Below, piece after piece: positions 57,370-64,000 of a stretch of 64,000 nt of DNA. This stretch comes from Epiperipatus broadwayi. Taxonomy: Eukaryota > Onychophora > Udeonychophora > Euonychophora > Peripatidae. The stretch's first letter is position 1. The number at the start of each line of letters is the position of its first letter. The notes under the pieces are model-generated. The model saw nothing but the letters and a program-made list of their open reading frames with translations, searched no databases and was not told the origin of the DNA. The translations under genes and the position numbers were made by a program. The stretch is from contig JAQFVV010012974.1 of assembly GCA_028023455.1 (NCBI GenBank), positions 190,001-254,000 of the forward strand, written 5' to 3'.

Positions 57370-59072
57370 GTTATTACTTACGTATTAGTCTGATTGTGAG
57401 ATTTTACATATCTATTAGTCTGACAATAGATAGTAAGAGAAAACATCCGGCAATAAATAGTAAAAGAAAGCATTTTGTACATGGAGAGAATTATACACTT
57501 ATAATGCTCGACAAACAAATATGTAAATAAAGATCGAATAAAAGACATTTACATACAATCTTCTAAAAACAAAAACAATTTTTTTAAGTGAACATTAAAT
57601 AATAAACCAACATTTTGACTATCAACTGTTTCCCGATTACTATATTATCTAATATTCACTTAAAAAATTGTTTTCATTTTTTAGAAGATAGTATATAAAT
57701 GTGTTCAATTTAATCTTTGTTTATACATTTGTTTGTGTGCGAGCGTACTGTCGGACTAATGCGTAAGTATCATCAAATTTATTAGTATAATCATTTCACA
57801 TAACATAATCAATAAAGATACCGTAGAGTTTGTTAGTGTAATTATTTTACATAATATAATCAATAAAGTCATAGTACATTTAAGAGCATACAATAATTAT
57901 GTTCTTACATATATTAGCTATATATATATGCATACAAAAACATAATGCTTGCGACATATATAAAAAAGAAAGATTAATAGATTCACATGGTTAAAAAAAA
58001 AACTAAATTTAATCAAATTGAATTATAGAATTTTTTTTCTTTCTTTTTGCTTTTGAAAGTTTCTTAACTTTTTAAGAAAATCTTTTTAAATAATATTATC
58101 TGTAACAATAAGATATGAATCTGGAGTATTATTTTAAAATGTTTTTATAGCTAAAATAATAAAACTGTTATTTCAGACATTTGCGATGACTTTTGTATCC
58201 ACACGCATATGTGTACATGTGACATAAATGCTTTATTATTTTGCTTATTAACATTAGACACTTTAAAAAACACACACATTTTCATCTCATTTCTCAAAAA
58301 ACGTAAACAACACATTTATATATATGTACATAAAAATATTTCATAATATAGTGATTAGTATTCTGTCTTGCCTATCACAAAAACTATAAATTTGGATTGA
58401 TTAAATATCTGTTTTTCAGCAGTTTAAGTAAAATACCGACGATTTTTATTCCAAGTATCCAGTTCATAGCTAACCATGATATCTGTCTGATTATTGGTTG
58501 TAATTGGATATCTAGCTATTCTTAGTTGTGAGATAAAAGAAAAATTAAATAGAAAATAAAAAACCATAAATAAGCTTACCGTTTAGCACACCTAGCATCA
58601 AATATTTTCTTCTTCAATGTTCTTTATTGTGTAGACATTTCTAAAGATCTTTAATTTTTTGTTTGCATTAGATATTATAAGGCATAATACTCAGATTCAT
58701 TTATGATAGAAAGTTGTTATAATATTTGATATTTATGTGAAAAAAAAAATCAAAATATAAACAAAATTTATAAACCATAATACAACAATTTTTAAAAAAA
58801 TAAACTAGAGACGTTTATTTTTATTGTCTGAATTGGAGAGAGATGTCTCATTACTATTATAAGTTATTTTCATTATTCCATTTAATGAACTGATAGCTTA
58901 AAACCCCTATACTGTGGATATTTTTGGAATGGAATAGGATGAAATTTTGGAGGGAAATTTGATTGGTGTTTCACTGGAAATTTTTTTTATTAATCAATGT
59001 TCCAAAAATATTATTTACCTATTATCTATGTAATTATAAGGAGTGGGAAAAATACAGACTATATATATATAT
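57370..59072. other. A+T-rich stretch, nothing firmly recognised
   Basis: 57567-57680 contains a loose inverted pair (aacaatttttttaagtgaac / attcacttaaaaaattgttt) of about 25 bp arms. 58350-58400 is faintly tRNA-like. No gene supported. Confidence 0.45.
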
Positions 59073-59171
59073 GTCCACAGATGGCGTTCTACCAAAAACG
59101 CCCATCAAGCGTATGTTTTGTTTACATAAACGTCAGAGTAGTTAGTATTCACTATCTCTAACTATAATTCC

Positions 59172-59217
59172 ACTTTCAGATCATGATTTCAAGCTATTTG
59201 CTATCGTCAGTGAAAGA
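59172..59217 (-). ncRNA. Hammerhead ribozyme, C left arm (core intact)
   Basis: Minus strand: CUUUCA, CUGACGA (59204-59210), stem II AGC-AAAUA-GCU with a U-U first pair, GAAA, palindrome AUCAUGAU (59180-59187), cleavage C (59179), UGAAAG (59173-59178) closing a perfect 6-bp stem I. Core position 7 is free, so CUGACGA is canonical. Predicted cleavage AUC between 59179 and 59178. Confidence 0.85.
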
Positions 59218-59639
59218 CAGGAATAAAGAAACTAGATCTAAATACAAACTCTGAGCGTTTATGAAACAATTTCTATTCAGCTTGCAAGCGTGAATTTTTT
59301 AGACACGTAATGTCTTCAAACGCAGCATAGCAAACCAGATAGCTATATGGGTCTGATCTCAGTTCAGCATCACCACATAGTAGAAGCCTCTGCAATCTAT
59401 ATCATTGCAAGAAAGACCTCAAAGGTACATTTATGATAAACAAAAATGCAATGATATAGATTGCAGAGGCTTCTACTATGTGGTGATGCTGAACTGAGAT
59501 CAGACCGATATAGCTATCTGGTTTGCTATGCTGAGTTTGAAGACATTACGTGTCTAAAAAATTCACGCTTGCAAGCTGAATAGAAATTGTTTCATAAATG
59601 CTCAGAGTTTGTATTTAGATCTAGTTTCTTTATTCCTGT

Positions 59640-59684
59640 ATTTCACTGACGATAGCAAATAGCTTGAAATCATGATCTGAAAGT
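59640..59684 (+). ncRNA. Hammerhead ribozyme, C right arm (core intact)
   Basis: TTTCA (59641-59645), CTGACGA (59646-59652), stem II 59653-59665, GAAA (59666-59669), ATCATGAT (59669-59676), cleavage C59677, TGAAA (59678-59682). Stem I is 5 bp because the sixth pair is lost by one substitution relative to the left arm. All core residues kept. Confidence 0.85.
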
Positions 59685-59845
59685 GGAATTATAGTTAGAG
59701 ATAGTGAATACTAACTACTCTGACGTTTATGTAAACAAAACATACGCTTGATGGGCGTTTTTGGTAGAACGCCATCTGTGGACATAAATACAAGCGTTAG
59801 CAAGTTTTTTAACTTGCATTTTTGTTTATCATATATATATATATA

Positions 59846-60350
59846 TTGTCTATACTAAACTTAATGTAATTATAAGGGACTTACATATTCAGCCTGCATT
59901 CTACCCATCCATCTTCCATAAAAGTAAATGGACATATTAAGATCCTGTGTGTGAGGGGTCAGATTGAGCTAAGATCAACATGAGTATGACAATAACATTG
60001 GCATCAACAACGGCTTTGAGCATTCCATTCTTGAATTTTCAATAAAATGGATGGCTAAAGAGTTGGAGAATGGAGTAAATTGAAGCTTGTCCATTAAAGT
60101 TTAGAGATTTGCTATCTTAATATAAACTGAGCATTCTTGTATATATGTGTGAGAAATGGTAATCTGGTCCAACTGATGAGTGCTGGTTCAGAATGAAATA
60201 CATATATTGGAGATCATTTTTCTTTTTCACACTATGTGGTCATGTGTATAACTTGTATAAAACAGATTGGATAGATATACAGTGCTTGAAAGATTGAGTT
60301 CAAGTCTGTTATAGTTGTATTAAGTTTAGTATAAACAATATACATATATT
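59846..60350 (+). mobile_element. Family A element A6 (best full unit)
   Basis: Termini are inverted: attgtctatactaaacttaa at 59846 and the matching ttaagtttagtataaacaat at about 60330-60348. Inside: gtgaggggtcagattgagct, caacatgagtatgacaataa, ggctaaagagttggagaatg, tccattaaagtttagagatt, the ribozyme, tRNA-like text, then gattgagttcaagtctgtta. About 500 bp, no inverted duplicate, so it defines the complete family A element. Separated from element C only by a TA run. Confidence 0.85.
60166..60213 (+). ncRNA. Hammerhead ribozyme, A6 (core intact)
   Basis: CCAA (60169-60172), CTGATGA (60173-60179), stem II 60180-60194 (G-U, U-A, one G-A mismatch, C-G, U-A, G-C), GAAA (60195-60198), ATACATAT, cleavage nucleotide A60206, TTGG (60207-60210). 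Stem I is 4 bp. Confidence 0.8.
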
Positions 60351-60762
60351 TAACTATTATCTATGTGTATATATTTGTGTGACAAAATGATATTTACAAA
60401 TAGGCCTATTTCAGAGGGAATAACCAACATTAACTGCCTAATATGCTTTCAGTAGGACTATAGAAATATGGCTTTAAACTTATATTATTTCATAAATACC
60501 AAAACTGTATTTATTAATTAATATTTAATATCTTTCCAACTGTTTTAGACTTTGTTAATATGCTTTACATTCAAAATAAATCAGATATAAGATAATTTTA
60601 GTTTGGTTTTCTAACATCATCTGTTTTAAAAACAATTTCACTCTTTGTGAACAAATAATGTTCATATTTCTACTTCTAATTACAAAAAAAATGAGACGAT
60701 TGTAACAAATTAGTCTATGATCTGTTTTGCATATATATGATTTAATTTTAATGTAAAAAGAA

Positions 60763-60884
60763 AGTAAATTGTTATATTTTTATTTACCATTGTCAAACTC
60801 ATTCCACTCACAATGATGTGGTTGGTGTCAAAAGTGTGAGTGGAGTGAGTTTGACAATGGTAAATAAAAATGTAACAATTTACT
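60763..60884. repeat. Near-perfect 50-bp inverted repeat
   Basis: 60763-60812 and 60834-60884 match in reverse complement with one or two differences around a 21-bp loop (aatgatgtggttggtgtcaa). Part of the arm (tgtcaaaagtgtgagt) recurs near 48935. Directly upstream of ribozyme fragment A7. Confidence 0.9.
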
Positions 60885-60894
60885 ATAGACAAAT

Positions 60895-61005
60895 GTACTT
60901 CATATTTAGAGATATATATGGGAGATAGTGACCTGGGCCAACTGATGAGTGCTGGTTCCGCAAGAAATGCATCTTGGAGGTTATTTGTCTTTTATTGCAT
61001 CCTTA
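60895..61005 (+). mobile_element. Family A fragment A7
   Basis: gagatatatatgggagatag, the ribozyme, and ggaggttatttgtctttta match the ribozyme arm of other family A members. Flanks beyond this are not recognised. Confidence 0.7.
60937..60982 (+). ncRNA. Hammerhead ribozyme, A7 (core intact)
   Basis: CCAA (60938-60941), CTGATGA (60942-60948), stem II 60949-60963, GAAA (60964-60967), stem III palindrome AUGCAU, cleavage nucleotide C, UUGG closing stem I. It has an AUC cleavage triplet, more favourable than the AUA of other family A copies. Stem II is weakened by two mismatches. Confidence 0.78.
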
Positions 61006-61009
61006 TTTA

Positions 61010-61675
61010 TATGCATTTAAAAAGAATGGGGAGGTATGGATGTTGTTTAATATATCTATAAAGAAGAAAGTAGTAAATAGAAAAAGAGGCAAGTAGACTG
61101 GATCAGTGCATGCAATAGAATGCATGTTCTATCAAAAACCAATATAAAATATATGGAATTATATGGCATAGTTGTCAAAATTTATTAATTATAAGATACT
61201 TAGTTTTCCAAATTATTTTATTATATAAATATTTTGTTGTATAAAGGGTACCTCTCTTATGAACATGGTGACAGATTATGAGCTGGCTAATTGAAGAATT
61301 CCAAATTATCCAGAGATGTATATTGGAGTGCATTTATCTTTTTCACTAACATTATTTATATATTTCATATAGATATAATAAAATAGAAGTTTGAAATATA
61401 TCTAAGATATTAATTAAACATGGTGAAAAAGATCGATACAATTGTGGGTGTGTTTAATAAAAATAAATATATTTTTTTATAGTTAAGTTTAAAATTATGT
61501 ATTTGAGATAAAATAATATATGATTGAAAACATATTAGTATATTTGTCTAATGTTAGATGCTATCAAATATACAAATGCCAAAAATTTGGCATTTAGAGG
61601 TCAAATTATAATAAAATATTAGTTTAAACCACTAAACATCACATGATCACCATTTTTATGCTTACACAAACTGTG
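61010..61675. other. A+T-rich stretch, nothing recognised
   Basis: Nothing supported. Confidence 0.4.
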
Positions 61676-61898
61676 TACACAGAGGCAAAACTTTCCATAC
61701 AGTAGCATTGGATCCTAAGATCTAGGGGTAGTGCTCTCAGATCTAAAGTTTATCACTGATGAAGGCCACAAGTTAGAAACTAATCTGGGAATATTGGATG
61801 AGTAGGCATTAGACAGGGATTTTATGCACAAACCTTCCTGCATCCATTGATTACTCTGGCTTGTGCTACTGTATGGAAAGTTTTGTCTCTGCATAAAA
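61676..61898 (+). mobile_element. Family B foldback element B3
   Basis: Terminal arms agaggcaaaactttccatac (61681) and gtatggaaagttttgtctct (61872-61891) are exact or nearly exact complements for about 25 bp. Inside: a ggatcctaagatctagg segment shared with B1, the ribozyme, then tgagtaggcattagacaggg and cctgcatccattgattactc as in B1/B2. Compact (about 220 bp) and the least eroded family B copy. Confidence 0.85.
61748..61792 (+). ncRNA. Hammerhead ribozyme, B3 (core intact)
   Basis: Stem I 5' UUAUCA, CTGATGA (61756-61762), stem II AGGC-CACAA-GUUA (three pairs, two of them G-U, 61763-61775), GAAA (61776-61779), ACUAAU, cleavage C61785, UGGGAA (61786-61791). Stem I is A-U, C-G, U-G, mismatch, U-A, U-A. 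All core residues kept; the outer helices are weaker than in B1. Confidence 0.8.
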
Positions 61899-61899
61899 T

Positions 61900-62387
61900 A
61901 TTAGTTTGTTAGCTACTAAAAAGTTAAGTGACAAAAATACACAGGTTATCTCTTTCCCATTAACTGTATAAGGAAAAATCTTATGTTTTAATTGTGGTAT
62001 ACAAAATTACTAGTCTCTCCATATATCTGTGACACATTCTCATTATTATTTCAAGATCTACAAATGCAATTGCCAACTATTAAAAAGACTATCCATAAGC
62101 ATTATAATTCTACAATAAACTTTATATAGAATAAGTTAGAATTATATTTTTATTTAACATCCTGAAATAAAATCTAAAGAGATGATCATAAAACAGATTT
62201 TGATAGTTTTACATCAAGCTTATTTAAAAATTTATAAATAACTAATTTGCATTTCTGTGTAGTGTGAATAAAAATATCAGTAAAGTACCATGTTATTTCA
62301 GTTTGCACATAACTTTTATGCAGAAAATCTATTTTTTATATATCATGAATAATCATAAATAAAAGATTGTTTTGCTTAATACATCTC
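61900..62387. other. A+T-rich stretch, nothing recognised
   Basis: Nothing supported. Confidence 0.4.
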
Positions 62388-62470
62388 TATCTAGTATTGT
62401 TTTTTCCCACATCCCCGGGCCAGTTTATAGCTCATTTATTAGCAAAATGTTTTGGATCTGGGTTTAGTGC
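62388..62470 (-). repeat. Probable family B fragment B4
   Basis: Minus strand: aatgagctataaactggccc ggggatgtggg and atactagatagagat follow the order of family B (…gctagaaactggtctgggga…ctagataggg). The ribozyme 5' core is not recognisable. Confidence 0.5.
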
Positions 62471-62479
62471 ATATTTTCC

Positions 62480-63583
62480 CAGCACTCAAATTAACATTAT
62501 TTCTATTATCAAAATAATATATTAATGGTCTGAATTGAGGCTAAATTGATTGCTCAAATTATGTAGATCAGTGGTCAGTGAATTTTGGTTCTCAGAATTA
62601 TTTGGCATCTGCTGATTTCTCAAACTTATTCTGGATGGCAGATTTAAAGGAAAAGAAATAGATTTGGTACATATATATTTTCTGAGCAATACATATTTTT
62701 AATTCAAAAATGGCTTTTATGTATAGATATGAGAATGATGTATTAAAAGATGCATCAAGAAATCTCAAAATATTGGAAGAAGTGATAGCTAGTGAACATT
62801 TGAAAATAAAGAGAACTTGTATTACAACACTGATAGTATTATGTTAAATAAAACAGGAATTTGAAAAACACATGTGCATACTTTTGAAGGCAGATGATGT
62901 CCAAAATAATAACAACATAAGAAAGGTTAGATTTTTTTCAAAACAAAACATAGGCCTTTTGAGAATGTTTGGTAGATCATTTAAAGTACAAAAAAAGAAA
63001 AAAATATCCAAGCTACATTCATCTAATAAAACAAAAATGTCAGGGATATCTCCTGTTTCTAGATGCAATGAACTTGTTTTAATGGAGTTGATAAAATTAT
63101 GAGATTTGAAAATAAAAATATAATTATTTTCATGAAGAGATACTCTCTGAAAAATCTAGCCATTTCCAAGTAAATGTAAAAGTGGAGTTGTAAAGTCTTG
63201 CTTTTTAGATCCATGTTCTTTTTTGAAATAGAAAAGAAAACATATAGCAAATATTTTAATGATAGTAGTATCAATAAATAATGGCCAGAAGTCAATGCAA
63301 AATGAATTTTTCTAATTGTTTCAGAAAGTAAGTACTTTATTGATGAAATAATGCAAGAAAACATTATAGATTTTAGTGGTTTATTAGGTTCAGAACTTAC
63401 TGTTAATTTTATTATGGATCTTGCTCTGGAAAATTAATCAATTACATAAAGAAATAAAGATGTCCAGTTTCTAGACTAATAGTATAGTCATTGGACTTGG
63501 TCTTAGAAGTGTCAATCTGGTGACCAATAAAAAGTCAATTTTTGATGAATGATGTGGATACTCTATTATTATTATTATTATTA
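62480..63583. other. A+T-rich stretch, nothing firmly recognised
   Basis: 62840-63365 gives moderate-length frames on both strands (60-100 codons) with no motif I recognise; it could be decayed coding sequence of a transposon. An (ATT)n run lies at 63564-63582. Confidence 0.4.
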
Positions 63584-64000
63584 CACCTGGGTCTCGTTTT
63601 ACACGATAGGTAGGTTCCTCAGAAAACACGCGCAAACGATATCACACAAAAATAGACGTAACTTACCTTGAAAAAAGGGGGATACAGACTGTGATTTTTC
63701 AAAAATCACATAAAAGCAAAGCACCAACATAAAATTACTTTAAAATTCGTGCAAAAAAAAAAATAAGGAAATAAAATATGACTAATAAAAAATTTCAAAT
63801 TTGAAAAAAATTGATACAAGACAAACTTTTTTTAACTATAATATTTAATTTTATTCAAAACAATATATTTTTATGCATAATTTACAGTAATTTACATTTT
63901 TTTATACACATTTTAATTATTATCACTATTTGTCGATAAAGAGGTTCGTTTGCAAACTGGGAAAAAACCAGATTCTTCACCAGAGGAAATACAACTAGTG
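63584..64000 (-). mobile_element. Probable end of a Tc1/pogo-type DNA transposon (runs off the window)
   Basis: Just after a TA (63582-63583) the sequence cacctgggtctcgttttaca begins, similar in style to Tigger/pogo termini (CAGG…CTCGTTTTA). A CpG-containing, less A+T-rich stretch follows, then a minus-strand open frame that enters from the right edge. The other terminus lies outside the window, so this rests on one end only. Confidence 0.4.
63913..64000 (-). CDS. C-terminal end of an unidentified protein, perhaps a transposase
   Basis: The frame enters from the right edge and reads TSCISSGEESGFF, PVCKRTSLST and NSDNN before a TAA at 63913-63915. The Ser/Glu-rich, acidic end is compatible with the tail of a pogo/Tigger transposase, given the candidate terminus about 330 bp downstream, but 28 residues cannot identify a family. 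It might also be a chance frame. Confidence 0.3.
   Translation of the reverse strand, partial: TSCISSGEESGFFPVCKRTSLSTNSDNN

Larger units (their letters stand above)
59073..59835. mobile_element. Family C foldback ribozyme element
   Basis: Arms of about 335 bp (59073-59407 and 59450-59785) are reverse complements with only four or five visible differences, around a roughly 42-bp spacer. The outer tips read tgtccacagatggcgttcta and its complement; the sequence is less A+T-rich than its surroundings. Each arm carries a complete hammerhead. After the right arm, ttgcatttttgtttatcat (59813-59832) repeats in reverse part of the spacer, suggesting that the spacer is the tail of a second unit. Non-coding. 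The best and youngest ribozyme element in the window. Confidence 0.9.

Noticed and set aside
57249-57530. 93-codon plus-strand frame
   Set aside because: Runs through the tRNA-derived SINE and its flank; not a gene.
58345-58405. tRNA-like atatagtgattagtattctg
   Set aside because: Resembles a tRNA 5' half only; the 3' half has no B box.
62844-63364. Overlapping frames of 74-101 codons on both strands
   Set aside because: No motif recognised, no start/stop context or codon bias; may be decayed transposon but cannot be supported.

Overview
The window is very A+T-rich (about three-quarters A+T by eye) and full of (TA)n, (GATA)n and poly-T/A runs. No host gene can be supported. Its content is animal-type: several non-LTR retrotransposons, Penelope-like element (PLE) fragments with a GIY-YIG endonuclease, tRNA-derived SINEs, foldback repeats and hammerhead-ribozyme repeats. 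I read it as intergenic or intronic DNA of an invertebrate metazoan with an A+T-rich genome. I cannot name the species.

Layout. 1-1.3 kb: eroded jockey/CR1-like reverse transcriptase split by an insertion with a 12-bp target duplication. 1.8-2.7 kb: inverted pair of PLE-like terminal sequence with hammerhead-like motifs. 2.7-17.4 kb: mostly featureless, with large (TA)n arrays and a 400-bp GATA/GGTA array. 17.45-17.58 kb: an unexplained GC-elevated patch. 18.55-21.48 kb: the most complete LINE (APE-type endonuclease plus RT, broken by stops). 22.8-23.3 kb: foldback ribozyme element A1. 27.3 kb: PLE endonuclease remnant. 31.2-34.7 kb: a cluster of ribozyme-type repeats (families E, B and A). 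35-37 kb: second LINE. 39.5, 47.6 and 57.2 kb: three copies of one tRNA-SINE. 43.0-44.4 kb: nearly perfect head-to-head PLE pair. 45.1 and 49.2 kb: more family A. 49.8-51.2 kb: third LINE (minus strand). 59.1-61.9 kb: dense ribozyme cluster (C, A6, A7, B3). 63.58 kb to the right edge: probable end of a DNA transposon.

The notable content is a set of short non-autonomous repeats carrying self-cleaving hammerhead ribozymes. At least three families with unrelated sequence (A: 22.8, 34.5, 45.1, 49.2, 53.4, 59.8, 60.9 kb; B: 32.9, 33.3, 61.7 kb; C: 59.1 kb) encode a type-I hammerhead: core CUGANGA, stem II, GAAA, then a very short palindromic stem III, a cleavage nucleotide and a closing stem I. 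Seven copies keep every core residue I can check by eye. Many occur as inverted pairs. This matches the animal 'retrozyme' idea (small non-autonomous retroelements with hammerheads, thought to be mobilised by PLEs). PLE endonuclease copies with hammerhead-like tails lie in the same window and are candidate autonomous partners. Cleavage activity, circular RNA and mobilisation are inferences; only sequence and foldable structure are seen.
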